Shown: piece after piece, positions 32,850-41,546 of the stretch | How positions within the stretch are numbered: the stretch's first letter is position 1 | How the letters are laid out: each line of letters opens with the position of its first letter | Assembly: GCF_013387495.1 (NCBI RefSeq) | Contig: NZ_JABZEE010000005.1 | Coordinates: 62,001-126,000, forward strand | Reading direction: 5' to 3' | Length of the DNA: 64,000 nucleotides | Source of the DNA: Streptomyces sp. PKU-EA00015 | Lineage (GTDB): Bacteria; Actinomycetota; Actinomycetes; Streptomycetales; Streptomycetaceae | Made by a program: the position numbers and the translations under genes | Notes under the pieces: generated by a model | What the model was told of the DNA's origin: nothing | The model's input: only the letters and a program-made list of their open reading frames with translations | Databases searched by the model: none

Positions 32850-34331
32850 TCAGTCGCCGACCTTCACCGGCTCCGGCTCCACAGCCGGAACGGACGTGGC
32901 GACGATGACCGACTCCCCGGTGGCGCGTCGCGCACGCAGTCCGGTGAGGGTGATCAGCAGTCCGACTGCCGCGATCGCCGTGACGACCACCAGGCCCGGC
33001 CGGTAGCTGTCCAGCACTTCCTGCGCGGAGCGGCCGGTCTCGCCACCCGCGGTGATCACGGCGGTGACGACGGCCAGGAAGATGGCGCCGCCGACCTGGA
33101 TCGAGGTGTTCAGCAGACCGGACACCATGCCCTGCTCGTGGTCCTCGACACCGCTGGTGGCCTGGATGTTGAGCGACGGGAAGACCAGTGCGCACGCCGC
33201 GCCGAGCAGCAGCATCGACGGCAGGATCACGGCGGCGTACGTGGGCGTCAGGTCGATCTGGAGGAAGAGCGCGTATGCGACGACCAGCAGCGAGAACCCG
33301 GTGGCGATCACGCGGGGCGTCCCGAAGCGGTCCACGACCGAGCCGATCTTCGTCGCGGACAGCGCGACCAGCGCGCCCGCGGGCAGGAACGCGAGGGCGG
33401 TCTGCAGGGCCGACCAGCCGAGCAGCGACTGCATGTACTGGGTCACCAGGAACTGGAAGCCCACGTAGGAGCCGAAGAAGAACGCCGCGCCGAGGTTCGC
33501 CCGGATCTGGTTGCCGGAGCGCAGCACGCCCAGCCGGATGAGCGGGTGCGCGCTGCGGCGCTCGATGGTGACGAACGCGGCGAGCAGGACGGCGGTGGCG
33601 GTGAAGGAGAGCAGCGTCTGCGCGGAGGCCCAGCCCACTTCGGGCGCCTGGACGACGGTGAAGACGAGCAGCAGCATCGCCAGCGTGCCGGTGACGGCGC
33701 CGGGCAGGTCGTAGCCCTTGCCGGAGTCCTCGCGGCTGCTGCGCGGGATCAGCCTGATCCCGACGACGAGTGCGATCAGCGCGATGGGCGCGGGCAGCAG
33801 CATGGTCAGCCGCCAGCTCACCTCGGTCAGCAGTCCGGAGAGCACGAGGCCCATGGAGAAGCCGGTGGCGGCGCAGGTGGTGTAGATCGACAGCGCGCGG
33901 TTGCGCTGCGGGCCCTCCTTGAAGGTCGTGGTGATGATCGACAGGCCGGCGGGAGCCGTGAAGGCGGCGCTGAGGCCCTTGATGAAGCGGCTGGCGATCA
34001 GCAGCGGGCCGGAGTCGACGAGGCCGCCGAGCAGGGAGGCCAGCGCGAAGACGGCGAGGGCGACAAGGAAGACGCGGCGGCGTCCGAGGAGGTCGGCGGC
34101 GCGGCCGCCGAGGAGCAGCAGTCCGCCGTAGCCGAGGATGTAGCCGCTGACGATCCACTGCAGGGTCGAGGTGGACAGGTGGAGATCGGTGGCGATCGAG
34201 GGCAGCGCGACACCGACCATCGAGACATCGAGGGCGTCGAGGAACATCGCGGCGCAGAGCACGAGCAGGGTGCCCCACAGGCGTGGGCTCCAGCGGTCCT
34301 GCGATGTGGGGACGTCGATCGGAGAGGTCAT
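32850..34331 (-). CDS. MFS multidrug exporter, DHA2 (EmrB/QacA) type
   Basis: A 493-aa transporter with about 14 hydrophobic helices. DHA2 motifs: N-terminal LDALDVSMVGVALPSIATDL (motif D1), GGRAADLLGRRRVFLVAL (motif A, loop 2-3), SRFIKGLSAAFTAPAGLSII (motif B) and TGFSMGLVLSGLLTEVSWRL (motif C antiporter). No Shine-Dalgarno is evident at ATG 34331, so the mRNA may be leaderless. It is divergent from a MarR regulator, with TGCAT repeats between. Expected to export drugs or toxic metabolites by proton antiport. Confidence 0.93.
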   Translation of the reverse strand: MTSPIDVPTSQDRWSPRLWGTLLVLCAAMFLDALDVSMVGVALPSIATDLHLSTSTLQWIVSGYILGYGGLLLLGGRAADLLGRRRVFLVALAVFALASLLGGLVDSGPLLIASRFIKGLSAAFTAPAGLSIITTTFKEGPQRNRALSIYTTCAATGFSMGLVLSGLLTEVSWRLTMLLPAPIALIALVVGIRLIPRSSREDSGKGYDLPGAVTGTLAMLLLVFTVVQAPEVGWASAQTLLSFTATAVLLAAFVTIERRSAHPLIRLGVLRSGNQIRANLGAAFFFGSYVGFQFLVTQYMQSLLGWSALQTALAFLPAGALVALSATKIGSVVDRFGTPRVIATGFSLLVVAYALFLQIDLTPTYAAVILPSMLLLGAACALVFPSLNIQATSGVEDHEQGMVSGLLNTSIQVGGAIFLAVVTAVITAGGETGRSAQEVLDSYRPGLVVVTAIAAVGLLITLTGLRARRATGESVIVATSVPAVEPEPVKVGD

Positions 34332-34345
34332 GCGCAGCACACTAC

Positions 34346-34373
34346 ATGCGTATGCATTGACTGCAAGTGCATT
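34346..34373. promoter_or_regulatory. MarR-type operator candidate
   Basis: Overlapping symmetric elements: ATGC-gtat-GCAT (34346-34357) and ATGCA-11 bp-TGCAT (34352-34372), with TGCATT repeated at 34353 and 34368. They lie between the exporter and MarR starts, in AT-rich DNA. Confidence 0.5.
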
Positions 34374-34418
34374 TAATTCCGGTGCAACAAAGTGCGTCAT
34401 TTCTGCTAACGTGCGGTC

Positions 34419-34829
34419 ATGGCTGCGACGAAATCCGAGCGCGTGCTCGTGAAGGAGTGGCGGGATGTCCTCGCGCTGCACGCGCGCACGATGTGCGAGC
34501 TCGACCGTGAGCTGCACAGGTTCGGGCTGGGCGCCAGCGACTTCGAAGTGCTGGACGTACTGGCCGAGATGGGCGGCGATGACGGGGCGCCGGGCGAGTG
34601 CTCGTCCCGTGTCCAGGAGCTGGCCGGCCGCGTGCACCTCAGCCAGAGCGCGCTCTCACGCCTGATCGCCCGCCTGGAGAAGGACGGACTGGTGACCCGG
34701 GGCATGTGCCCCGAGGACCGCCGCGGGGTGCGGGTGGCGCTCACCGAGGAGGGCCGCGCGCGCCATGCCGAGGTGAAGCCGCTGCAGCGCGCGGTGCTGT
34801 CGCGCATGCTGCCGGACGCGACGGACTGA
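34419..34829 (+). CDS. MarR-family transcriptional regulator
   Basis: A 136-aa winged-helix regulator. The DNA-binding core is LAGRVHLSQSALSRLIARLE followed by the wing DGLVTRGMCPEDRRGVRVAL with the DRRG/DxR motif typical of MarR. A TAACGT hexamer (34407-34412) six bases before the ATG suggests a leaderless transcript starting at the A of ATG. It is divergent from the DHA2 exporter and most likely represses it; the small-molecule ligand is unknown. Confidence 0.9.
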   Translation: MAATKSERVLVKEWRDVLALHARTMCELDRELHRFGLGASDFEVLDVLAEMGGDDGAPGECSSRVQELAGRVHLSQSALSRLIARLEKDGLVTRGMCPEDRRGVRVALTEEGRARHAEVKPLQRAVLSRMLPDATD

Positions 34830-35013
34830 GTTCTGTCGCGCCCTAGCTCCGAGGCGCGGTGACAGCGCACGTTTTTCCGTCGGCGCACGCGCGTGTAACA
34901 GGGCGGAGGACACGTGTCCCCGCCGACGGTCGCCGGACTGCGTGAACAGGGGCGACGCGGCGGGCTCCGGCCGGCCGGGCGGTCGGGGGACGGGCCGGGA
35001 CCGGCGGTCGCGT

Positions 35014-35757
35014 CTACTGCCAGGTGATACCCGAGGTCTCGCGCCACAGGCGGGCGAGTGCCGCGTCGCCGGTGACGGACACCGCGTCCAGGGGCAGCCT
35101 GTTCCACAGCGTCAGGTAGAGCCGCTCCGCCGACCCGCTCAGCTCGCAGTCGCACGGACCCTCGCCGCCGCGTTCCGTGCGCGCCGGCTCCTGTGAGAGC
35201 CGTACGGTCCACGCGTCACCCGTGTCCGTGGCCGTGACGCGCAGCACCTCGGGGGTCGCGGTGCGCACCCGGCTCTTGCGCCGTGCGTGGAACGCCGCCA
35301 GCAGCTCGTCGATCCCGTCCACCGCGAACTCCGCGGCGACCGGCCCGGGTCGGCCGTCCGACGCCGACTCGGCATCCGCCCGGTGCACCGCCGTCTCATG
35401 GGCCTGGCGCCGCGCCCAGAAGGCCAGCGGCGAAGGCGCGGGCAGGAACGACCAGCACGCGAGGTCGGCCGGGGCCTCGCTCAGCGCCGCCACCAGCAGC
35501 CCGTGCCCCTCGCGGAACCATTCGAGCAGCGCGTCGCCGTCGAGATCGGGCTCCCCGGCGTCCGGGCGGTACGCGGTGTGTCCCTCGGTGACGAACGACG
35601 TCGCCCAGCGGTGCACCGTGCCCGTGTGCCGCAGCAGGTCCCGCATCCGCCAGCCCGGGCACGTCGGCACGAGGGCCCCGGGGCCGGCAGCATCGGCGGC
35701 CGCCGCGAGCAACTGCCCCTCGCGGACCAGGGACTTGATCAGCGCCGAGGTCTCCAT
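35014..35757 (-). CDS. Maleylpyruvate isomerase/mycothiol-dependent family protein
   Basis: A 247-aa protein of the DinB-like TIGR03083/mycothiol-dependent maleylpyruvate isomerase family. The N-terminus has VPTCPGWRMRDLLRHTGTVHRW, with His residues that form a metal site in this fold, then RRQAHETAVHRADAE containing the third His region. The C-terminal domain is the companion MDMPI_C fold. ATG 35757 is the start. Actinobacteria use mycothiol, so a thiol-transfer or detoxification role fits, but many family members are uncharacterised. Confidence 0.85.
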   Translation of the reverse strand: METSALIKSLVREGQLLAAAADAAGPGALVPTCPGWRMRDLLRHTGTVHRWATSFVTEGHTAYRPDAGEPDLDGDALLEWFREGHGLLVAALSEAPADLACWSFLPAPSPLAFWARRQAHETAVHRADAESASDGRPGPVAAEFAVDGIDELLAAFHARRKSRVRTATPEVLRVTATDTGDAWTVRLSQEPARTERGGEGPCDCELSGSAERLYLTLWNRLPLDAVSVTGDAALARLWRETSGITWQ

Positions 35758-35840
35758 GGCGCAGATTCTGCCAGCGCGACGGGACCTGCTCCAGGGCGCC
35801 CGGCGGCCTCGGACCGGGCCCCGAGCGCCGGCACCGGGCA

Positions 35841-36185
35841 TCAGGCCCCGTGCGGGCGCGCGGTCTGCGGTCCATCGCGCAGCAGTCGGACGAACAGGCC
35901 CAGCGCGCAGGCCTGTACGAGCACCGCGACGACCAGCGCCGGGTAGAGGAATGCGGCGGACTCCGCCACGCCCTCCCCGAACACAGTGCCCAGCGCCATG
36001 AGCGCGAAAATCGTCGGCGCGGTCAGCAGGAACAGCCATATGCCGGCCATCGACGCGTCCTCGTGATGCACGAACAACGTGTCGACGGCCACGAAGAGGG
36101 CCGCTGCGGCGACCAGCGCCAGATAGATCCTGGACGCGAGGTTGGCGAAGGTCAGTTGTGCGAGCGAGGTCAGTCGAGCGTGCAT
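35841..36185 (-). CDS. SCO4225-family membrane protein
   Basis: A 114-aa membrane protein with three hydrophobic segments: YLALVAAAALFVAVDTLFVH, GIWLFLLTAPTIFALMALG and a C-terminal AAFLYPALVVAVLVQACAL. The FVHHEDASMAGIWLF stretch is a family hallmark as I remember it. ATG 36185 follows GGGAG at a suitable distance, while the ATG at 36218 lacks one. Function is unknown; it is followed by the DinB-like gene on the same strand. Confidence 0.8.
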   Translation of the reverse strand: MHARLTSLAQLTFANLASRIYLALVAAAALFVAVDTLFVHHEDASMAGIWLFLLTAPTIFALMALGTVFGEGVAESAAFLYPALVVAVLVQACALGLFVRLLRDGPQTARPHGA

Positions 36186-36253
36186 GGCCGTCTCCCGTGG
36201 TGGTCGTCGTCCTTCCATGCTGTGCCGGTCCGGGTGCCCGCACCTGAGTACGG

Positions 36254-37540
36254 CTACTCAGCCGCCATAGGGGAGACGGCCCGGTCCCGTGAACCCCCGG
36301 CGGCCCGACCGCGCCGCGCGACCTCCGTGCCCGGCGCCGAGGCGTGCCGTGCGCCGTACGCGATCAGCGCGGCCCCTGCGGCCAGTGCCGCCACCGTCGT
36401 CAGCGCGAGGGGCAGCGAGAACCAGTCGGCCAGGAAGCCGATCACGGGCGGTCCCAGCAGCATGCCGCCGTAACCGAGCGTGGACGCGGCTGCGACCCCG
36501 CTGGGCCCGGCCAGCGCGCCCGCCCTGCCGACGGCCACGGGGAAGATGTTCGCCAGGCCCAGACCGGCGACGGTGAAGCCCAGCAGCGCGAGCCACACGT
36601 TCGGAGCGAGCGCGCCGAGCAGCATCCCGGCCGCGGCGGTGGCGCCGCCGGCGACGAGCGTACGGGTCTGGCCGAGCCGCTCCAGCAGCAGCGTGCCGGT
36701 GAGGCGCCCCGCGGTCATGGCGAGGGCGAACAGCGAGTAACCGGCGGCGGCCACGCCCGGATGCGCGTGCAGATCCTGTTCCAGGTGCAACGCGCTCCAG
36801 TCGGCCATCGCACCCTCGCCGTACGCGGTGCACAGTGCGATCACGCCGAAGAGGAACACCAGGTTGCGGGTGCGCCCCGTCAGACGGGCAGGTGCGGTCC
36901 CGGGCGCGGGACCGTCGGAGTCCGGCGCCGGGTGCGTCAGGAGCACGGGTCCGGCGACGGCGGTGACCAGCAGGCCGAGCCCGGTGAGCGCGAGCAGGTG
37001 CGCGGTCGGGGACAGGCCGCCGGCGACGAGACCGCCGAGTCCCGCGCCGAGCATGCCGCCGAGGCTGAACGCCGCGTGGAAGCCGGGCATGACGGGCCGG
37101 CGCAGGGCCGTGACCAGATCGACGGCCGCGCTGTTCATGGCGACGTTGATCCCGCCGTACGCGGCGCCGAAGACGAGCAGCACCAGACCGAGGCTGAGCG
37201 CGGAGTGAGTCAGCGGAGGCAGCGCCATGCTCAGCGAGAGCAGCACGGCGCTGCCCACGGTCACGGCGTGGCTGCCGAAGCGGCGGCACAGCCTGCCGGT
37301 GAGCGTCATGGTGACCACGGCGCCGGCGGAGACGCCGAGCAGGGCGAGGCCGAGATCGCTCGCGGAGGAACCGGTCTGTTCCTTGATGGCGGGAATGCGG
37401 ACGACCCAGCCGGCGAAGAGAAAGCCGTCGAGGGCGAAGAAGACGTTGAGGGCGGTGCGGAGGCGGGACAGGGAGAGCGGGGCGGTGTTTCCGCCGGGTC
37501 CCCCTGAAGCGGCCGTCCGGAGTTTGTTTAGAAGCGGCAC
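36254..37540 (-). CDS. MFS transporter
   Basis: A 428-aa permease with 12 predicted helices. FAGWVVRIPAIKEQTGSS and LTGRLCRRFGSHAVTVGSAV (motif A variant), AAYGGINVAMNSAAVDLVTA and FLFGVIALCTAYGEGAMADW resemble the YfmO/Bcr-like and fucose-permease-like MFS groups that include the IolT-unrelated ROK-associated exporters. GTG 37540 is preceded by TATTCT six bases away, so the transcript is probably leaderless. An inverted repeat overlaps this start. The divergent ROK regulator suggests a sugar-type inducer. Confidence 0.85.
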   Translation of the reverse strand: MPLLNKLRTAASGGPGGNTAPLSLSRLRTALNVFFALDGFLFAGWVVRIPAIKEQTGSSASDLGLALLGVSAGAVVTMTLTGRLCRRFGSHAVTVGSAVLLSLSMALPPLTHSALSLGLVLLVFGAAYGGINVAMNSAAVDLVTALRRPVMPGFHAAFSLGGMLGAGLGGLVAGGLSPTAHLLALTGLGLLVTAVAGPVLLTHPAPDSDGPAPGTAPARLTGRTRNLVFLFGVIALCTAYGEGAMADWSALHLEQDLHAHPGVAAAGYSLFALAMTAGRLTGTLLLERLGQTRTLVAGGATAAAGMLLGALAPNVWLALLGFTVAGLGLANIFPVAVGRAGALAGPSGVAAASTLGYGGMLLGPPVIGFLADWFSLPLALTTVAALAAGAALIAYGARHASAPGTEVARRGRAAGGSRDRAVSPMAAE

Positions 37541-37546
37541 AAACTC
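37520..37546. promoter_or_regulatory. ROK-repressor operator overlapping the MFS start
   Basis: A 27-bp inverted repeat GAGTTTGT-11 bp-ACAAACTC that covers the MFS GTG start codon (37540) and lies next to its TATTCT -10 box (37547-37552). An AT-rich GTTTGTTTA half suits NagC/XylR-type ROK regulators. Confidence 0.7.
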
Positions 37547-37616
37547 AGAATAGGGCCTCGGGCCCGTTGCGTACAAGGCGGCTGCTCCCCGTCCGGATCA
37601 TGGGACACTCACCTGC

Positions 37617-38831
37617 ATGAACGGCAAGGCGACGAGCAACCGGACGAGAATCGAGAGAGGCCGCAGCGCCCTCGGCCCGGCACTGGAACTGGTGCACACC
37701 GGGCGGGCGCCCACGCGTGCCGTACTCACCGCCGAGCTCGGCGTCACCCGCGCCACCGCCGGAGCCGTCGCCGCCGAGCTCGAAGCGCTCGGCCTCATCC
37801 GGGTCGACTCGCGGCCGGGAGCCGCCGCCGGATCCCAGGGCCGCCCCTCGCACCGCCTCGCCGTCGACGACACCGGGCCGGTCGTCCTCGCCGCCCAGGT
37901 CCACGCCGACGGATTCCGTGCCGCGCTCGTCGGCCTCGGCGGCCGCACGGTCGCGACAGCGCCCGGCTGCGTCACCGTCCAGGCGGATCCGGCGCAGGTG
38001 CTCGGTGAGGTCGTCGAGGCGGGCGCGGCGCTGCTGCGCGAGAGCGGCCGCCGCTGTGTCGGCGCGGGGCTCGCCGTGCCGTCCGCGGTCGCCGAACCCG
38101 AGGGCACCGCCCTCAACCCCCTGCACCTGGCCTGGCCGGCCGGTGCTCCCGTACGCGACATCTTCGCCGAACGCGTCGCCGCGGCGGGCATCCGGGGGCC
38201 CGCCTTCACCGGCAACGATGTCAACCTCGCGGCACTCGCCGAGCACCGCCACGGCGCCGGCCGCGGCGCCCAGCACCTGCTGTGCGTCGCCACCGGCCAC
38301 CGCGGCGTCGGAGGCGCGCTGGTGCTCGACGGCCGCCTGCACACGGGCAGTTCGGGCCTCGCGCTGGAGGTCGGTCACCTCACCGTCAACCCGGAGGGCC
38401 GCCCCTGCCACTGCGGCAGCCGTGGCTGCCTCGACGTCGAGGCCGACCCCCTCGCCTTCCTGACCGCCACGGGCCGCGACCTGGGCCCCGAGGTCTCGCT
38501 GCTCCAGCAGTCCAGGGACCTGCTGCGCGGGGAGTACGACGACCCGGCCGTCCGCAGGGCGGCGGAGGAACTCATCGACCGCCTCGGCCTCGGCCTCGCC
38601 GGACTGGTCAACATCCTCAATCCGGACCGGATCATCCTCGGGGGCCTCCACCGCGAACTCCTGGAGGCGGACCCGGAGCGCCTGCGCGCGGTCGTGGCGG
38701 ACCGCAGCCTGTGGGGCCGAAGCGGGGGAGTCCCGATCCTGCCGTGCACCCTCGACCACAACTCTCTGGTGGGCGCCGCGGAGCTGGCCTGGCAGCCCGT
38801 CCTCGACGACCCGCTGGCAGCGCTCGCCTGA
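37617..38831 (+). CDS. ROK-family transcriptional regulator (NagC/XylR type)
   Basis: A 404-aa repressor. The N-terminal winged helix is SALGPALELVHTGRAPTRA followed by LGVTRATAGAVAAELEALGL. The ROK domain follows (VVLAAQVHADGFRAALV; FTGNDVNLAALAEHRHGAG) with the zinc motif EVGHLTVNPEGRPCHCGSRG ending in CLD. The kinase Asp region is FTGNDVNLAA. It likely represses the divergent MFS gene through the 27-bp inverted repeat at 37520-37546. The sugar or amino-sugar ligand is unknown. Confidence 0.93.
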   Translation: MNGKATSNRTRIERGRSALGPALELVHTGRAPTRAVLTAELGVTRATAGAVAAELEALGLIRVDSRPGAAAGSQGRPSHRLAVDDTGPVVLAAQVHADGFRAALVGLGGRTVATAPGCVTVQADPAQVLGEVVEAGAALLRESGRRCVGAGLAVPSAVAEPEGTALNPLHLAWPAGAPVRDIFAERVAAAGIRGPAFTGNDVNLAALAEHRHGAGRGAQHLLCVATGHRGVGGALVLDGRLHTGSSGLALEVGHLTVNPEGRPCHCGSRGCLDVEADPLAFLTATGRDLGPEVSLLQQSRDLLRGEYDDPAVRRAAEELIDRLGLGLAGLVNILNPDRIILGGLHRELLEADPERLRAVVADRSLWGRSGGVPILPCTLDHNSLVGAAELAWQPVLDDPLAALA

Positions 38832-38913
38832 CGCACCGAAGGGCGGGACGGCGGCCACCCGTCCGGAGGACGGCCCGGCGATCCGCGCCGTGCTTGCGGG
38901 TAGTCGACGACAC

Positions 38914-39762
38914 ATGACCCACACGCCCTCCGGGCCGCACCGCGCGCACCGGTTCGAGCACCTGCACCGCAGAGTGCTCGAATCACCCGTCGGGCTCGGC
39001 TGGAACCGTGGCCGGGAGATGGAGCTCATGCACCGCGCCATGGGCTTCGCCGCACTCGGTTTCGTCACCCTCGTGCCGCTGCTCGTCGTCGTCGCGGCCG
39101 CCGACCCCGTCAGCGCCGAGGGCTTCGCCCGGTGGCTCGGCGAGGGGCTCGGCGTCTCGCCGGGATCGCAGCGGCAGGTCGAGGAGCTGTTCGGCATGCC
39201 CGGACAGGCGCTCCAGCGCACCACGGCGTTCGGTCTCGCCGCGCTCGCCGTCTTCGGGCTCACCTTCGGGTCCGCCGTGCAGACGGGCTACGAGAAGGTG
39301 TGGGACCTGCCCACCGCCCGCTGGCACACCATGTGGCGCCACGTGGTGTGGCTGGCGCTGCTGATCCTCTTCCTCGTGGTGTTCGTCAACCTCCCGGAGC
39401 CGGACTCGGTCGTGGCCATCGTGCTCACCATGATCGCCGATCTGCTGGGCACGATCGTGTTCTTCTGGGTGTCCCAGCGCCTCCTGCTCGGCGGCCGGGT
39501 CCGCTGGCGCGCCCTGTTGCCCGGCGCGGTGGCCACCGCCGTGTCCATGCTCGGGCTTCGGGTCTTCTCGCAGCTCGTCTTCTCGCCGCTGATCGCCTCG
39601 AACGCCGTCACCTACGGCCCGTTCGGCACCGTCCTCGTGATCCAGTCGTGGCTCGTCGGCGTCGGCGTGGTGGTCTACGGCGGGGCGATCGCGGGTCGCC
39701 TGCTCCACGAGGAGCTGACCCGGCGCAGGCTGCTCCGCGCGGTCGAGCACGACGACTTGTAG
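38914..39762 (+). CDS. YihY/virulence factor BrkB family membrane protein
   Basis: A 282-aa inner membrane protein with about six helices. Typical segments are MHRAMGFAALGFVTLVPLL, GLTFGSAVQTGYEKVWDL, GTIVFFWVSQRLLLG and a YGPFGTVLVIQSWLVGVGVVVYGG block, the most conserved part of the BrkB family. The family was once thought to include RNase BN; its true role is unclear. ATG 38914 is chosen over GTG/ATG 38890; no Shine-Dalgarno is visible at either. It follows the ROK regulator by 82 bp. Confidence 0.88.
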   Translation: MTHTPSGPHRAHRFEHLHRRVLESPVGLGWNRGREMELMHRAMGFAALGFVTLVPLLVVVAAADPVSAEGFARWLGEGLGVSPGSQRQVEELFGMPGQALQRTTAFGLAALAVFGLTFGSAVQTGYEKVWDLPTARWHTMWRHVVWLALLILFLVVFVNLPEPDSVVAIVLTMIADLLGTIVFFWVSQRLLLGGRVRWRALLPGAVATAVSMLGLRVFSQLVFSPLIASNAVTYGPFGTVLVIQSWLVGVGVVVYGGAIAGRLLHEELTRRRLLRAVEHDDL

Positions 39763-39799
39763 CCCACCGTCCCGCCGCCGGGCCGAACGCGTACGAGAG

Positions 39800-40381
39800 T
39801 CACCAGTGCCGTCCCCGGCCCAGGGAACCGCGCTCGGGCGACGAGACGTGCAGGACCTCGTAACGGTCGCCGGGGGCCGCGGGCGAGTCGTGGTCCCACA
39901 GGGTCACGTACATCAGCTCCCAGCGGTACGGGTCGACGCCGAGCGCCGCGCAGACGGCGCCCTCGCGCCGCGCGAGCCGTTCCGTCTCGGCAGCCGCCTC
40001 CTCGACGAGCGGGCCGGGCCGGGCCCCCGGTGGAAGCCGCTGCCTGCGCCGGACGGCGGTGCGCGCCCCGGCCGCCGCCGAGGGTCCGTCGTGGTACGCG
40101 GCCCCCGTCCAGTGCTGCACCTCCGGGCGGCCGAAGTCGTCGACGATGCCCTGGAAACCGAGCCCCCACAGAAAGCCGTTCATGCCCTCGGGCGCGGTCC
40201 ACAGGTACAGCGGCGCGTACTGGTTCACGGGCGAGCCGGCGGCGCGTTCGCGCATCAGGTACGCCTTGAGGCCGAGGCCGGGGAAGCCGTCCAGCAGATG
40301 GCCGCGGCGCGCCACGCGGTCGCGGATGATCCCCATGTCGTAGTCGGCGGGCAGGGTGATCTCGTACTGCATCGCGTGCAC
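39800..40381 (-). CDS. DUF4865 family protein
   Basis: A 193-aa protein. It begins HAMQYEITLPADYDMGIIRD and continues with GFPGLGLKAYLMRERAAGSP, LYLWTAPEGMNGFLWG and FGRPEVQHWTGAAY, the strongly conserved DUF4865 blocks. GTG 40381 has AAGGAG 11 bases upstream; ATG 40372 is close behind. The TetR gene ends 7 bp upstream on the same strand, so the two form an operon with the TetR first. The fold resembles dimeric alpha/beta-barrel antibiotic-monooxygenase-like proteins by eye. Activity unknown. Confidence 0.83.
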   Translation of the reverse strand: MHAMQYEITLPADYDMGIIRDRVARRGHLLDGFPGLGLKAYLMRERAAGSPVNQYAPLYLWTAPEGMNGFLWGLGFQGIVDDFGRPEVQHWTGAAYHDGPSAAAGARTAVRRRQRLPPGARPGPLVEEAAAETERLARREGAVCAALGVDPYRWELMYVTLWDHDSPAAPGDRYEVLHVSSPERGSLGRGRHW

Positions 40382-40388
40382 GGTCTGG

Positions 40389-40961
40389 TCAACTCCTTCG
40401 GGCGGACGGGGGTGCGAGGAGGGCGAGCAGGCCGCGGACACCCGCGTCGAAGGCGGCCGTCGAGCCGGAGGCGCGGGCCAGCACGTAGCCGCCCTGCACG
40501 GTCGCGACGATCGTCGCCGCGACCTCGGACGGGATCAGCGCGGCACTCAGCTCTCCGCTCTCCCGGCCCTCGTCGACGACGGCGGCGAGCCTGCCCCGCA
40601 GCCATGCGAGCGTCTCGTCCAGCGGTGCCCGCAACGCGTCGCTGGCCACGACGTCCGGATCCATCGTCAGCCGGCCGACCGGGCATCCGCGCAGGACGTC
40701 GCGCTCGCGCAGCAGGTACGCGGCGATGCGCTCGTGCGCGGTGCCCGGACCGTCGAGCACCGCCTCGGCCGCGGCCCGCAGGTCGTCGGCCGTACGCCGG
40801 ATCGCGGCCAGCGCCAGGTCGGGCTTGCCGGAGAAGTGGTGGTACATGCTGCCCTGGCCCGCGCCGGCCTGCTGCTGGATCGCCTTCGGGCTGGTGCCCA
40901 CATAGCCGCGCTCCCACAGCAGTTCGCGGGTCGCCTCGATCAATCGTTCCGAGGTGCTCAT
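40389..40961 (-). CDS. TetR-family regulator
   Basis: A 190-aa repressor with HTH RLIEATRELLWERGYVGTSP / IQQQAGAGQGSMYHHFSGK and a ligand domain containing ERDVLRGCPVGRLTMDPDV, a TcmR/AcrR-type. ATG 40961 lies six bases after a TACACT -10 hexamer on the minus strand, so it is probably leaderless. An almost symmetric 20-bp TGTACATACCAGTAGGTACA element (40970-40989) overlaps that promoter, indicating autoregulation. It is in an operon with the DUF4865 gene and divergent from a SHOCT-domain gene. Confidence 0.88.
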   Translation of the reverse strand: MSTSERLIEATRELLWERGYVGTSPKAIQQQAGAGQGSMYHHFSGKPDLALAAIRRTADDLRAAAEAVLDGPGTAHERIAAYLLRERDVLRGCPVGRLTMDPDVVASDALRAPLDETLAWLRGRLAAVVDEGRESGELSAALIPSEVAATIVATVQGGYVLARASGSTAAFDAGVRGLLALLAPPSARRS

Positions 40962-40969
40962 GGACGCAG

Positions 40970-40989
40970 TGTACATACCAGTAGGTACA
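40970..40989. promoter_or_regulatory. TetR autoregulatory operator
   Basis: 20-bp imperfect palindrome TGTACATACC/AGTAGGTACA (eight of ten pairs match), overlapping the minus-strand -10 TACACT (40968-40973) of the TetR gene. Confidence 0.65.
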
Positions 40990-41160
40990 GAACGTCGTCC
41001 CCGGCCCCGAGCCGCCCGGAGCAGCACCCCCCGCCCCGCGTACTGCCCGGGAGGTACACGCACAGCCGCCGGCCGTACGACGACTCGGCCCCCCGTCCGG
41101 CGGGAGCCTCGGAAGCGTCACGGAACCACCGAACGAGCGCCACCGAGGAGCTGAACCGAG

Positions 41161-41445
41161 ATGAACACCCTCGCCTACGACGGGCCCGGCCCGTGGATCC
41201 TCTTCTTCCCGCTGATCTGGGCGGCCGTCATCGTCGGGGCCGTCACCGTCCTGCGCCGCACCGGCGTCTGGCGCCCCCGGCGCGCCCCCTGGCGGGGCAG
41301 CCGGCCCCCGATCTCGGAGAGCTCCCCCATCGCCGTGCTCGGCCGCCGCTTCGCTGCGGGCGAGATCGACGAGGAGGAGTACTGGCGACGGCTGTCCGTC
41401 CTGGACGAGCAGTTCGGCCGCACCACCAAGGACGGTGCGGCGTGA
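41161..41445 (+). CDS. SHOCT-domain small membrane protein
   Basis: A 94-aa protein with one N-terminal membrane segment (WILFFPLIWAAVIVGAVTVL), a basic linker, and a C-terminal SHOCT domain: PIAVLGRRFAAGEIDEEEYW followed by RRLSVLDEQF. SHOCT acts as an oligomerisation tail in many small actinobacterial proteins. ATG 41161 has GAGGAG about 12 bases upstream. It is divergent from the TetR gene. A strong hairpin follows. Confidence 0.85.
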   Translation: MNTLAYDGPGPWILFFPLIWAAVIVGAVTVLRRTGVWRPRRAPWRGSRPPISESSPIAVLGRRFAAGEIDEEEYWRRLSVLDEQFGRTTKDGAA

Positions 41446-41458
41446 CCCCGCACCGGAA

Positions 41459-41482
41459 CGGGGCCCGGACCACCGGGCCCCG
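41459..41482. terminator. Terminator between SHOCT gene and ATP-binding protein gene
   Basis: A perfect 10-bp GC stem, CGGGGCCCGG / CCGGGCCCCG, loop ACCA, between two convergent genes. Confidence 0.75.
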
Positions 41483-41546
41483 CCCCGCCGCCCGGGTCGT
41501 CGACGCAGGTCTACGGCAGCGGGGACACCGACGCCGCCCGCCCCGG

